Below the pieces are notes generated by a model that was given only the letters and a program-made list of their open reading frames with translations, had not been told where the DNA came from and did not search any database. The translations under genes were made by a program, and so were the position numbers. DNA of 64,000 bases from JAADHI01 sp964451325 (GTDB lineage Bacteria; Nitrospirota; Nitrospiria; SBBL01; JAADHI01), in assembly GCA_964451325.1 (NCBI GenBank), contig CAYVHO010000004.1, positions 1 to 64,000 of the forward strand, in the 5' to 3' direction. Shown piece after piece: positions 17,172-26,535 of this stretch (the stretch's first letter is position 1; each line of letters begins with the position of its first letter).

Positions 17172-17612
17172 TTGAACGTTTTATTATTGATGCAACGTAT
17201 CGGGGTTTTTACATTATTTTTTCCGATGCTTTTTCTGCCGATGATCCATGTTCATCCGGCATCAGAGCATGTGCAGGGTGAAGTGCATCAAGCACGCGTT
17301 CACGCCGATTTTTTCCCGAATGCAACACATGGGCCTGAAGCCTACAAAAAAAATCTCGGAGATATTGCTTCAGAAATCGTGTTTTCTCACGATGCGTTTT
17401 CTGAAATTGATCTGCTTTCCCCTCATATCCCTCAATCTTTCCAATTTTCCTCAATCTTAAAAAAACAACTTACCGCCTTGGCTCAAAATTCACTTGAGTC
17501 CTCTATATTGCTCTATTTTCAGAAGGAAATTTCACAGCATCAATACATCCCTCCGCCTCAAATACCTCAATTTTCACCGCCTTCACTGCGTGGACCTCCA
17601 TTCTTCGCATAA
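17172..17612 (+). CDS. small exported protein at the head of metal efflux operon 1 (RGPP tail)
   Basis: A 146-residue protein with an N-terminal hydrophobic signal segment followed by His-containing sequence (HVHPASEHVQGEVHQARVH) and a proline-rich C-terminus ending LRGPPFFA. Its place immediately before an RND outer-membrane component resembles CzcI-type genes, but I cannot show homology. The tail resembles that of the small protein at 40298-40603 (PRGPPFFS). It may bind or sense metal in the periplasm. Confidence 0.6.
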   Translation: MNVLLLMQRIGVFTLFFPMLFLPMIHVHPASEHVQGEVHQARVHADFFPNATHGPEAYKKNLGDIASEIVFSHDAFSEIDLLSPHIPQSFQFSSILKKQLTALAQNSLESSILLYFQKEISQHQYIPPPQIPQFSPPSLRGPPFFA

Positions 17613-17664
17613 ATTTCTGAGACAAAAAATCTTTAATTCGTAATATTTTTTGCCCTTTTTTATC

Positions 17665-17684
17665 CAAAAAAACGTGTTTTTTTG
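17665..17684 (+). promoter_or_regulatory. AT-rich hairpin before czcC-like gene 1
   Basis: A perfect inverted repeat: CAAAAAAAC at 17665-17673 and its complement GTTTTTTTG at 17676-17684. It ends 6 bases before the GGAGG ribosome site of the next gene. Its position between the small leader gene and the efflux genes parallels the terminator-like hairpin at 47519. It could be a weak terminator or attenuator. Confidence 0.4.
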
Positions 17685-17703
17685 TAGAACGCGGAGGAAT
17701 GTT

Positions 17704-19113
17704 ATGCGTTTTAATCTCCCTATTGTATTTGCGATTCTTCTCATCACGGGACAAGCCGGGTGTGTGGCCCAGCGTGAAACGATGTCGGATCACAAGCGAG
17801 CAACAATTCGTCCACCCGCAAGACCGGAAACAATCTCAGTAACACCTGCGTTACATGATGAGGCTAAGCCATCCTCAGAGCAAATCAGAAAAAATTCTCA
17901 AGGCGAGATGAACTTAAAAAAGGCGGTTCTACTGGCACTCAGTCACAACCCGGGACTCAAGTCTTTTTCCTGGGCAATGCGTGCCCGTGAAGCCGGCACA
18001 TTTCAAGCCAGCTTAAGCCCCAACCCCGAAATCGGAATTGATATCGAAAACATTGCGGGATCGGGGGCCTTTAGTGGCGCAGACCAGGCGGAAACAACCA
18101 TCGGATTGAGCCAGGTGATTGAGTTGGGTGCAAAACGTCAGGCAAGAACCGATGCGGCGAGACGTCAACGGGACCTGAGCGGCTGGGATTATGAGATCAA
18201 GCGAATGGAAGTGCTCACTCGGGTTTCCAAGGCCTTCACTGCCGTCTTAAGCGCGCAAGAAGGTTTGGGCTTGAGTGAAGATATTCTGGAAATCGGAAGA
18301 CAGATTGTCGAAACCGTCTCTGCAAGAGTCAAAGCCGGAAAGGTTTCTCCGGTTGAGGAAATTAAAGTCAAGGTCGCCCTGGCCTCCACACAAATTAAAG
18401 TTGAGCGGGCCAAGCGAATTTTAAATATTTCCCGCAAGACCTTGGCCGCAACATGGGGAAGTATCGACCCGCGTTTTGAGCGGGTCGTGGGTCGCCTCGC
18501 TTCCGTCCCTGAACTTCCCTCTCAAGACAGATTGCGGCAACGCCTGGCAAAAAATCCAGAACTTGCACGTTGGGCGGTTGAAATTTTAAGTCGTCAGGCC
18601 ATCATCGCAGTGGAGAAGAGCAAAGCCATTCCCAATCTGACTCTGAGCGGCGGACTGCGGAGTTTAAGCGGGCCGGACGAAAATGTTTTTGTGTTGGGGC
18701 TTTCTTTCCCGCTGGCCTTAATGAACCGGAACCAGGGTGGCATTTTGCAGGCGCGTTACACACTCGCAGAAATGGAAGAAAAGCGCCGTGCGGCAGAAAT
18801 ACAAATGAATACAGCGCTTGCAAATGCCTATAACACACTTGGAATCGCACATCAGGCGCTAAGGGCATTAGAACAAAAGGTTTTGCCTGGTGCACAAGAG
18901 ACTTTTGATGCAGTAAATGAGGGCTATCGTTTAGGAAAATTCAGCCTGATGGATGTGCTGGATGCACAGCGGACGATTTCGGATGCCAAAGTGCAACATC
19001 TGGAAGCACTGACAGATTATCACTTCGCACACGCGGATTTGGAACGATTGATTGGCGGGTCGATTTTATCTGAGCCAGAAATTGCGAATGACCTCAAAGG
19101 GGGAATGCAATGA
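17704..19113 (+). CDS. CzcC/CusC-type outer-membrane efflux lipoprotein
   Basis: A 469-residue TolC-family protein, the outer-membrane duct of a tripartite heavy-metal RND pump. Signal peptide with lipobox GQAGC (Cys about 19), then two repeated outer-membrane efflux halves: NPGLKSFSWAMRARE early and GYRLGKFSLMDVLDAQRTI late, the family signature. The ATG at 17704 follows GGAGG. The last 4 bases overlap the adaptor gene. Metal specificity cannot be read from this subunit. Confidence 0.9.
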   Translation: MRFNLPIVFAILLITGQAGCVAQRETMSDHKRATIRPPARPETISVTPALHDEAKPSSEQIRKNSQGEMNLKKAVLLALSHNPGLKSFSWAMRAREAGTFQASLSPNPEIGIDIENIAGSGAFSGADQAETTIGLSQVIELGAKRQARTDAARRQRDLSGWDYEIKRMEVLTRVSKAFTAVLSAQEGLGLSEDILEIGRQIVETVSARVKAGKVSPVEEIKVKVALASTQIKVERAKRILNISRKTLAATWGSIDPRFERVVGRLASVPELPSQDRLRQRLAKNPELARWAVEILSRQAIIAVEKSKAIPNLTLSGGLRSLSGPDENVFVLGLSFPLALMNRNQGGILQARYTLAEMEEKRRAAEIQMNTALANAYNTLGIAHQALRALEQKVLPGAQETFDAVNEGYRLGKFSLMDVLDAQRTISDAKVQHLEALTDYHFAHADLERLIGGSILSEPEIANDLKGGMQ

Positions 19114-20327
19114 AAAATAAGCCTATAACGATCTTAAGTATTTTACTTGCTCTGTTTGTTACCACAGTAGGCACAGTTAATCCGGTCAAAGGTGCCGAGC
19201 CGCTGCTTGTTATGACGCTGACAGACACCGTAATCGCCAATGCACAAATCACACTTGAAACTGCCGCTCAGCTTCAAATTAAAAGCGGTTTACGTTTTCC
19301 AGGACAGGTGAACTTGAATACGGACAAGGTGGCGCAGGTGGTTCCCAGGCTTTCCGGTCTTGTCACAGAAATCCGAAAAACCCTTGGAGATATCGTTAAA
19401 AAAAATGAAGTCATTGTCATCATCGAAAGCCGTGAGCTCGCCAATGCCAAGAGTGACTACATCGAAGCTTTGAGCCGCCTTGAGTTTGCCAAAGTTTCTT
19501 TTGAGAGAGAAGAAGCGTTGCTCAAACAGAAAATATCGGCAAAAGAAGACTATCTCGCCAGTCGTCAAAACATGCAGGAAGCGGAATTGGAAAAACAGGT
19601 CACGAAACATAAGTTACTTGCACTGGGTTTGCGCCCTGCCGATCTCTCTGCACTTGTGATTGTGCCAAAGGGCAAGAAGCGTCGGATCACCTTTTCCGAG
19701 CAGTCCCTGACACGTTATGCGCTGCGTTCCCCGGTTGATGGCATTGTGATCGAAAAAAACGTCACCCTGGGTGCTGCGGTGGATGAAAAAACACCCCTTT
19801 TTGTCTTGGCCGACAGGTCTTCCGTCTGGGTGGATGCTAAGGTGTATGCCAAGGACTTGAGTCGGCTCAAGGTCGGGCAAAAGGCAAAAGTCACCTCTAA
19901 AAATGCAGGCTTAGATACAATAGGCGAGGTGATTTATATCGGCTCACGCTTTGACGAAACCACCCAGATGGGCATGGTTCGTCTGGAGGTTCAAAACTCC
20001 CTTAAAAGCCAAAAGGGACAATGGCGGCCCGGACTTTTTGTTAGCGTTAATCTCAGCCAGGAAGCAGTCTTGGCTGATCTGGCCGTCTCTGTAGATGCGA
20101 TACAGCGTATCGGGGATCGGGCTGTACTCTTTGTTCAGATTGGAAAAGACTTTGAGCTACGCCCTGTAACATTGGGTGTTTCCGATGGACGCAGGGTCGA
20201 AATTCTCAAAGGTCTAAGTGGTGGAGAACAGGTCGTGACCCAAAACAGTTTTGTCATCAAGGCTGAATGGCTGAATCAGGGTGGTGAACTACCGCAAAGT
20301 GAGCCTGTAAAAGGAGCGTTACCATGA
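19110..20327 (+). CDS. RND periplasmic adaptor (CzcB/CusB type)
   Basis: A 405-residue membrane-fusion protein. N-terminal signal or anchor (about 1-28), lipoyl-like half (VTEIRKTLGDIVKKNEVIVIIES), helical hairpin (about 105-165), YALRSPVDGIVIEKNVTLG closing the lipoyl domain, then beta-barrel WVDAKVYAKDLSRLKVGQ and membrane-proximal domains. It links the outer-membrane duct to the inner-membrane pump. ATGA overlaps on both sides indicate coupled translation of the three pump subunits. Confidence 0.9.
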   Translation: MKNKPITILSILLALFVTTVGTVNPVKGAEPLLVMTLTDTVIANAQITLETAAQLQIKSGLRFPGQVNLNTDKVAQVVPRLSGLVTEIRKTLGDIVKKNEVIVIIESRELANAKSDYIEALSRLEFAKVSFEREEALLKQKISAKEDYLASRQNMQEAELEKQVTKHKLLALGLRPADLSALVIVPKGKKRRITFSEQSLTRYALRSPVDGIVIEKNVTLGAAVDEKTPLFVLADRSSVWVDAKVYAKDLSRLKVGQKAKVTSKNAGLDTIGEVIYIGSRFDETTQMGMVRLEVQNSLKSQKGQWRPGLFVSVNLSQEAVLADLAVSVDAIQRIGDRAVLFVQIGKDFELRPVTLGVSDGRRVEILKGLSGGEQVVTQNSFVIKAEWLNQGGELPQSEPVKGALP

Positions 20328-23300
20328 TCGCCCATCTCATTCGTTTTGTTTTAACGCAACGGCTGATGGTGTTGGTGTGTGCTTTAGGGCTTTCAGTCGC
20401 AGGGGCCTGGGCCTTTTTTCAGTTGCCCATTGATGCCTTTCCTGATGTTTCATCACCACAAGTGGTCGTCATTGTGAAAGCACCCGGCATGGCACCGCTG
20501 GAAGTGGAACGACGCATTACCCGCTTGATTGAGGTCGAGGTGAATGGCATCGCAAAACAAACGGTGCTGCGTTCTCTCACTAAGTATGCGCTCTCTTCCA
20601 TCATCATTGATTTTGAAGAAGGCACCGATATCTATTGGGCACGTCAGCAGGTTTCTGAACGACTGAATCAGGTGTGGAGCAGCTTGCCTGCCGGTGTCGA
20701 GGCCGGCCTTGCACCCATCACCACACCCTTGGGCGAAGCCTATATGTTCATGGTCGAAGGGGAGGGGCATAGCAATATTGAACTCCGCGGTTTGTTGGAT
20801 TGGGTCATCCGCCCCCGCCTGCTTTCGGTCGAAGGGGTTGCTGAAGTGAATGCCCTGGGCGGCGAAGTGAGAAGCTATCATGTGACGCCCGATCCTTCTG
20901 CACTCTTGGCCATGGGTTTGAATATCGCAGATCTGGAAAAAGCCCTGGCAAACAACAACCGCAACGCGGGCGGGGATAGGGTGGTCAGAAACAACGAAGT
21001 CCTGTTGGTGCGTACCGTCGGGCAAATTGAGTCCGGTGAAGATATTCGGAACATCACCGTCGCCACGCGCGACGGCCAGCCCATCCATATTAAAGATCTT
21101 GCGACGGTTGAGATTGGGGCGCTCACCCGATATGGCGCTGTGACGAAGAACGGTGAAGGGGAATTTGTCGAAGGCATCGTGCTGAATCAAATGGGGGCCA
21201 ATGCCAGCAAGACGATTGCAGGGGTTAAAGCGGTACTGAAGGAAATCGAAAAGAGTTTGCCCGCCGATGTGAAAATCGTGCCTTTTTATGACCGGACGGA
21301 CCTGGTCAATACCGCAATCGGGACGGTGACAACAGCCTTGCTTGCTGCACTTGTTCTGGTGATGATTGTGCTCATTGTCTTTTTGGGTTACATGCGCGGA
21401 GCCATTACGGTCACGGCCATCCTCCCTTTGAGCATTTTGTTGACCTTTATCCCCATGTATTTAGCCGGGGTCTCGGCCAACCTGATGTCACTGGGCGGGC
21501 TGGCCATTGCCATCGGGGTGCTGGTCGATCCTGCGGTTGTGGTTGTGGAAAATATCCAGACCCACCTTGCGCGCCGTTTAAAGGGAGTCGATCCGCTGCA
21601 CATCGTTTACCGTGCGGTGCTTGAAGTGGCGCAACCGGTTGTTTCCGGTACCCTGATTATCATCGTGGTCTTCCTGCCCCTGCTCAGTTTGAGCGGTATT
21701 GAAGGCAAGCTTTTCAGCCCGCTGGCAATCACCATCACCCTGGCTTTAGCCGTTTCGATGGTGCTTGCACTCACAGTCATCCCCGTGCTGGCGAGTTTTT
21801 TAATGAAGCGCGGTCCGAGTAAGGAAAGTACTTTAATCGAAAGATTGAAGGGCATTCATCGCCCTGCGGTTGCGTATGCTTTGAAAAATCGAAAACTGGC
21901 TGTAGGGTTTTCTGTCCTACTTCTGGCGGGCGCGCTTGCGCTGTATCCTTTAATCGGAAAGGAATTCATGCCGGTATTGGATGAAGGCATGACGGTCGTG
22001 ATTGTCGAAAAACTACCATCTATTTCCCTCGAACGTTCCTTGGAAATAGATGGAGACATCCAACGCGCCTTAATGACCCTGCCCGAAATCGAAGGCGTGG
22101 CCGCCCGCATGGGTTCGGACGAGGAGCGTTTAGATCCAATGGGTTTGTACCAAACAGATAACTTTCTGTTGACCAAGCCCCGATCTGAATGGACGGTGGA
22201 TGGCCCGGCTGAGCTTGAAGTAAAAATACGGGAGATTCTGGATCAGTTTCCGGGGATTGTCTATGCTTTTACGCAACCGATAGACATGCGTGTTTCGGAG
22301 ATGTTGTCCGGTGTGCGGGCGGCACTTGCCGTGAAACTTTACGGGGAAGATCTGGCTTTGTTGGAGGAAACCGGAAAAGAGATCGAAGCCCTTGTGGCTG
22401 AAATTCCGGGTAGTGTGGATGTTTTCCGAACAGACATTACCGGTCAGCGCTACCTGGAAGTACGGCTTCGCTCGGAAGTCATGAGCCGCTTTGGGATCAA
22501 TACCGAAGACATTAACGCCTTGATCAGCATTGCCGTCGGCGGAAAAGTGGTCACTGAGGTTCAGGAAGGGGTACGACGAACCCCTGTCTTGCTGAGATAT
22601 CCTGAAAACATGCGAAACAGTGCAGAAGCCATCGGCAATATCCTGGTGGACACTCCCACAGGAAACAAAGTACCGATCAGTCTTTTGGCCGATATTGTAG
22701 ATGTGGATGGCCCGGTTCAGGTGGTTCATGAAGGGATATTGCGACAGGTTGTGATTCAGACCAACCTGGAAGGCCGGGACATTGTGGGTTTTGTGGATGA
22801 AATCCGAGCAACGATTGATGAAAAAATCACGCTACCACCCGGATTTTTTGTGGAATTCGGCGGCCAGTTTGAAAATCAGCAGCGTGCGGCAAAACGTTTG
22901 GCCATTGTGCTTCCCATCGCCATCACACTCATTTTTTTGTTTTTATTCAGCACCTTCAATTCCATTCGGCAAGCAGGACTCATCATCCTGAATATTCCCT
23001 TTGCCATGATTGGCGGCATTGTTGCCCTGTTTTTTTCAGGGCTCTACCTTTCGGTGCCAGCCTCGGTGGGTTTTATCGCTCTTTTTGGCATGGCGATTAT
23101 GAACGGCATTGTGATGGTCAGTTATTTTAATCAGCTTCGGGAAGAAGGTTTAGGTCTTCAACAGGCTGTGCTTCAGGGCGCAGAACGGCGACTTCGCCCC
23201 GTGCTCATGACGGCGATTACCACCGGTCTCGGTTTGATCCCCTTATTACTTGCAACGGGACCGGGTTCTGAACTGCAAAAACCCCTGGCGATTGTGGTGA

Positions 23301-23476
23301 TCGGAGGGCTTGTGACCTCCACACTTTTAACCCTGATTTTATTACCGACACTCTACGCCTGGTTTGAAGCAGGCGGCGAAAGTAAAAGAACGCTCAAGAA
23401 AAGAAAAAAGCTTGAAGAGGAGAAAGTAGATGATGAAATGTTTGACCTTGATCGTCGCGGCATCCGCGAAGCGTGA
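20324..23476 (+). CDS. heavy-metal RND efflux pump (CzcA/CusA type)
   Basis: A 1050-residue inner-membrane proton-driven pump. It has the RND plan of 12 helices with two large periplasmic loops; the N-terminus reads LPIDAFPDVSSPQVVV, typical of the heavy-metal subfamily. The TM4 proton-relay segment is SLGGLAIAIGVLVDPAVVVVEN. This is not the DFG-type motif of CzcA zinc/cobalt pumps nor the copper/silver CusA motif, so I leave the metal unassigned. Family size is normal. Confidence 0.93.
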   Translation: MIAHLIRFVLTQRLMVLVCALGLSVAGAWAFFQLPIDAFPDVSSPQVVVIVKAPGMAPLEVERRITRLIEVEVNGIAKQTVLRSLTKYALSSIIIDFEEGTDIYWARQQVSERLNQVWSSLPAGVEAGLAPITTPLGEAYMFMVEGEGHSNIELRGLLDWVIRPRLLSVEGVAEVNALGGEVRSYHVTPDPSALLAMGLNIADLEKALANNNRNAGGDRVVRNNEVLLVRTVGQIESGEDIRNITVATRDGQPIHIKDLATVEIGALTRYGAVTKNGEGEFVEGIVLNQMGANASKTIAGVKAVLKEIEKSLPADVKIVPFYDRTDLVNTAIGTVTTALLAALVLVMIVLIVFLGYMRGAITVTAILPLSILLTFIPMYLAGVSANLMSLGGLAIAIGVLVDPAVVVVENIQTHLARRLKGVDPLHIVYRAVLEVAQPVVSGTLIIIVVFLPLLSLSGIEGKLFSPLAITITLALAVSMVLALTVIPVLASFLMKRGPSKESTLIERLKGIHRPAVAYALKNRKLAVGFSVLLLAGALALYPLIGKEFMPVLDEGMTVVIVEKLPSISLERSLEIDGDIQRALMTLPEIEGVAARMGSDEERLDPMGLYQTDNFLLTKPRSEWTVDGPAELEVKIREILDQFPGIVYAFTQPIDMRVSEMLSGVRAALAVKLYGEDLALLEETGKEIEALVAEIPGSVDVFRTDITGQRYLEVRLRSEVMSRFGINTEDINALISIAVGGKVVTEVQEGVRRTPVLLRYPENMRNSAEAIGNILVDTPTGNKVPISLLADIVDVDGPVQVVHEGILRQVVIQTNLEGRDIVGFVDEIRATIDEKITLPPGFFVEFGGQFENQQRAAKRLAIVLPIAITLIFLFLFSTFNSIRQAGLIILNIPFAMIGGIVALFFSGLYLSVPASVGFIALFGMAIMNGIVMVSYFNQLREEGLGLQQAVLQGAERRLRPVLMTAITTGLGLIPLLLATGPGSELQKPLAIVVIGGLVTSTLLTLILLPTLYAWFEAGGESKRTLKKRKKLEEEKVDDEMFDLDRRGIREA

Positions 23477-23753
23477 CCTAGCGGACAAACTCAGAAATAT
23501 CGAGGGAGTTGAAGGTTTCACGATGCTGCCCTGCGAAGGACATGGCTCGGAAACACAGCACGATGCTTTTTTAAGCGTCCGGGACCGTGTGGTAGGTTAT
23601 GTGCCCCGGGCGCGCGTAGATATTATTCTGGAGGATGCCAGGGTGCAAGGCGTTATTAACGCGCTCAAGGAAAGCTTTTTGACAGATGATGTGGATCGCG
23701 CCCGAATCGGAATTTGGTTTGTGAGTGATATTCAGTCCTTTGGCGAAATATAG
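23433..23753 (+). CDS. DUF3240-like PII-fold protein of efflux operon 1
   Basis: A 106-residue protein (two adjacent ATG codons; the second is given) that overlaps the pump gene by 44 bases. GAGGAG lies upstream. The pattern, LTLIVAASAKRDLADKLRNIEGVEGFTM at the start and RVDIILEDARVQGVINALKE later, fits DUF3240, a ferredoxin-like PII relative found with metal efflux genes. It may be a trimeric metal- or ligand-sensing regulator of the pump; that role is inferred. The second efflux operon carries a different PII-family protein in the same position. Confidence 0.72.
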   Translation: MKCLTLIVAASAKRDLADKLRNIEGVEGFTMLPCEGHGSETQHDAFLSVRDRVVGYVPRARVDIILEDARVQGVINALKESFLTDDVDRARIGIWFVSDIQSFGEI

Positions 23754-23765
23754 AAGGAGATTAAA

Positions 23766-24557
23766 ATGAAGTTGAAGCATCTAAAAATTACGGTGGGCAT
23801 GTTCGTTCTGCTGCTCATTCCGGTACTTGCACTGGCCCACGGTATTTCCGAAGCCGACAAAGCCGCGATGTTAAGCGGGGGTTATCTTCAGTATCTATGG
23901 CTCGGCGCGAGCCATATGCTGACGGGATATGATCATCTGCTGTTTATTTTCGGGGTCATTTTCTTTTTGACTGGCTTTAAGGATATTGTTAAATACATCA
24001 CCATCTTTACCGTGGGGCACAGTCTGACACTCGTTTTTGCCACGATATTGGGCATTACGGCCAACTATTTTCTGGTCGATGCCGTCATCGCCCTGAGTGT
24101 TTGTTACAAAGGATTTGATAATTTGGATGGCTTTAAGAAATACCTGAAGATGCCTTCCCCCAATCTCATGTGGGTGATTTTTATCTTCGGCCTGATTCAT
24201 GGTTTTGGGCTTTCCACACGGCTTCAGCAATTGCCTTTGGGAGACACCGGCCTGATTATGCGTATCCTTTCATTTAACGTTGGTGTCGAATTAGGGCAGA
24301 TTACGGCCCTAACGGTCATGCTAATTTTGATTTCGGGTTGGCGTCGGACCAAATCATTTGCGCAATTCACTACGGTCTCCAATGCCGGATTGATTGTCGC
24401 GGGTGCATTTTTATTTTTAATGCAAATGCATGGCTACACCCATACGACCGATCCGGATGAATTTGGGTTTAGCTCGGATAATCATTTTCACGAACATTTA
24501 GAGATGGAAGAAAAAATACAAGAAGAGCAACAAGGACACCATGAGTCTATTTTTTAG
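23766..24557 (+). CDS. HupE/UreJ-family membrane protein
   Basis: A 263-residue protein with a signal-like first segment ending LAHG, then about six further membrane helices. It has the family signature WLGASHMLTGYDHLLFIFGV and a second histidine motif IFGLIHGFGLS. HupE/UreJ proteins are proposed nickel or cobalt permeases. The C-terminal tail is acidic and His-rich (HFHEHLEMEE, GHHESIF). A location inside an efflux operon suggests handling of the same metal. AGGAG precedes the ATG. Confidence 0.82.
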   Translation: MKLKHLKITVGMFVLLLIPVLALAHGISEADKAAMLSGGYLQYLWLGASHMLTGYDHLLFIFGVIFFLTGFKDIVKYITIFTVGHSLTLVFATILGITANYFLVDAVIALSVCYKGFDNLDGFKKYLKMPSPNLMWVIFIFGLIHGFGLSTRLQQLPLGDTGLIMRILSFNVGVELGQITALTVMLILISGWRRTKSFAQFTTVSNAGLIVAGAFLFLMQMHGYTHTTDPDEFGFSSDNHFHEHLEMEEKIQEEQQGHHESIF

Positions 24558-24567
24558 GAGGGATTTA

Positions 24568-24915
24568 ATGAAAAAGTTACCAATCTATTTACTGGTTTTG
24601 TTTGTGTTTTCAAATGCCTTGGTTTTTGCTGGCCCTGGCAGCGATCATTCTCATGAACCCTCTGAACCCATTTCAGAGGAGAAAGCCCTGAAAACAGCGT
24701 CCGGTGTTTTAAAGGACATGGTGAAAAAAGAAAAAATTGATGCTTCCTGGAGCACCGTGAAACCTGAAAAAATCATACAAAAAACCTTTAAAAAAGATCC
24801 GGAATGGGTGGTCACCTTTGATAATCCCAAGATGGAAAACAAAGAGAAACAGACTTTGTATGTCTTTCTCAGTCTGTCAGGACATTTCCTTGGTGCAAAT
24901 TTTTCAGGGAATTAA
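24568..24915 (+). CDS. small exported protein, DUF6488-like
   Basis: A 115-residue protein with a signal peptide (residues 1-22), HSHEP at the mature N-terminus, and a domain with KALKTASGVLKDMVKKEKIDASW and EWVVTFDNPK that resembles small periplasmic PepSY-like or DUF6488 proteins found near HupE genes. The ATG at 24568 has GGAGGG 6 bases upstream. It is the last gene of the operon, ending just before a strong terminator. The function is unknown. Confidence 0.65.
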   Translation: MKKLPIYLLVLFVFSNALVFAGPGSDHSHEPSEPISEEKALKTASGVLKDMVKKEKIDASWSTVKPEKIIQKTFKKDPEWVVTFDNPKMENKEKQTLYVFLSLSGHFLGANFSGN

Positions 24916-24947
24916 GTCTTGAATGCTATTCCGACAGAATCATGCCG

Positions 24948-24988
24948 AAAAAAGCCCCGGCGACTAATTCAGTCGCCGGGGCTTTTTT
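24948..24988. terminator. bidirectional rho-independent terminator
   Basis: Perfect 11-bp stem GCCCCGGCGAC / GTCGCCGGGGC (24954-24964, 24972-24982) with a 7-base loop, six As before and six Ts after. It can end both the plus-strand efflux operon and the minus-strand pst-phoU operon. Confidence 0.93.
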
Positions 24989-25072
24989 GTACCCGACTTC
25001 CAATCATAAAAATGAAAAATAGACAACCAAAGACATAAACCATAGACAATTGAGCGACTATCTCCTCTGACT

Positions 25073-25735
25073 CTAATAACTCTCCGGTTGATGTCGAACG
25101 ATGCTGCCTTCCACCATGTAAATTACCACTTCTGCAATGTTCGTTGCATAGTCGGCAATGCGTTCAAGATGTCTTGAAACCGAGAGACAATGGCTGAGCG
25201 CTTCAACGTGATGGGGGGTAAGACGAATTTCCTCGTAAAATAAAATGTAAATTTCTCGATTAATGTTGTCCACTTCATCATCGTCGGCACAGACCTGGTA
25301 CGCAATTTCAGGGTCTTGCTGAATCAGTGAGTCCAGGGCCCGCTTTAACATTGAACGCGTCTTTGTTGTCATTTCTTCAAAATCAAAAGGGGTTGTCATC
25401 GAACTTTCCCGGCATAAATAAAGCGCGCGTTCTGCGATGTTGACGGAGAGGTCGGCGATGCGCTCCAAATCGTTGTTGATCTTGAGTACGGCGACTAAAA
25501 AGCGAAGATCAATCGCCACCGGCTGATGCAGGGCCATAATCTTGAGACAGTCTTCTTCGACTTCCACTTCGATGGCATCAATGGTGTCATCATATGCGAT
25601 GACTTCGACGGCCAATTGTTCATTTCTGTCAGAGAACGCCCGGATCGATTTTTCAAGCGTGCCCTCCACGAGGGCGCTTAATGACAATAGTTTCTTCTTT
25701 AATTTTTCCAGTTCATTTTGTAGATGTAAGGCCAT
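25073..25735 (-). CDS. phoU: phosphate signalling protein PhoU
   Basis: A 220-residue all-helical protein made of two PhoU three-helix repeats, each with the metal-binding pattern (LEKSIRAF...AVEVIAYDDTIDAIEVEVEE; RSMLKRALDSL...VCADDDEVDNINREI). It mediates inhibition of PhoR by the Pst transporter when phosphate is abundant. Last gene of the pst operon, 21 bases after pstB. Standard length. Confidence 0.95.
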   Translation of the reverse strand: MALHLQNELEKLKKKLLSLSALVEGTLEKSIRAFSDRNEQLAVEVIAYDDTIDAIEVEVEEDCLKIMALHQPVAIDLRFLVAVLKINNDLERIADLSVNIAERALYLCRESSMTTPFDFEEMTTKTRSMLKRALDSLIQQDPEIAYQVCADDDEVDNINREIYILFYEEIRLTPHHVEALSHCLSVSRHLERIADYATNIAEVVIYMVEGSIVRHQPESY

Positions 25736-25756
25736 TGTGCTTTCTCCTGAGATTTT

Positions 25757-26521
25757 TTATCCAAAGCGTCCCGTAATATAATCTTCCGTTCTCTTTTCTG
25801 TAGGTTTTGTGAAAATTCTTTCTGTCGGCCCGAATTCGATGAGTCGGCCTTCATAGAGAAATGCCGTTTCATCTGAAATTCTTGCCGCCTGCTGCATATT
25901 ATGTGTGACCACCAAAATCGTATAGTGTGAGCGCAATTCCCCGACTAAGTCTTCGATTCTTGCGGTGGATCTCGGGTCAAGTGCTGAACAGGGTTCGTCC
26001 ATCAGAATAATGGCGGGACGCATTGCAATGGCTCTCGCGATGCAGAGACGTTGTTGCTGACCTCCAGACAAGTCCAGTGCGGAATCATGCAGGCGATCCT
26101 TGACTTCATCCCACAGCGCCGCCCGCTTGAGTGAGATTGTAACCAGTTCATCTGGATCTTTCAGGAAGCCGTTTATTTTTGGTCCCCAGATGATATTGTT
26201 GTAGATGGATTTAGGGAAAGGGTTGGGCCTTTGAAACACCATGCCGATCTGACGCCTCATATTGGTGGGGTCAATGCCCTTTCCATAGAGCGCTTTCCCG
26301 CAGCAGAGGATATTGCCCGAGGTGACAACAACGGGATTAAAATCATTCATGCGATTGATTGCGCGAAGCAGGGTGCTTTTCCCGCAACCCGAAGGCCCGA
26401 TGATCGACGTCACCTGATTTTTTTGAATGTCAAAGCTGACCTTGTCAATCGCGCACTTTTCACCGTAGGAAATGGAAAGATCTTGTATTTTTAAAATAAT
26501 GTCGGCCTGATTATTTTCCAT
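25757..26521 (-). CDS. pstB: phosphate ABC transporter ATPase PstB
   Basis: A 254-residue ABC ATPase with Walker A GPSGCGKS, Q-loop VFQRPNPFPKSIYNNI (phosphate type), signature LSGGQQQR and Walker B IILMDEP. It powers phosphate import through PstCA at the inner membrane. The start lies 14 bases after the pstA stop. Confidence 0.96.
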   Translation of the reverse strand: MENNQADIILKIQDLSISYGEKCAIDKVSFDIQKNQVTSIIGPSGCGKSTLLRAINRMNDFNPVVVTSGNILCCGKALYGKGIDPTNMRRQIGMVFQRPNPFPKSIYNNIIWGPKINGFLKDPDELVTISLKRAALWDEVKDRLHDSALDLSGGQQQRLCIARAIAMRPAIILMDEPCSALDPRSTARIEDLVGELRSHYTILVVTHNMQQAARISDETAFLYEGRLIEFGPTERIFTKPTEKRTEDYITGRFG

Positions 26522-26535
26522 GAGTACTTTGCCCT

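Noticed and set aside
20324..23476. Assigning the first RND pump to copper/silver (CusA) or zinc/cobalt/cadmium (CzcA)
   Set aside because: Its TM4 motif fits neither of the two classic signatures clearly, so only heavy-metal RND is claimed.
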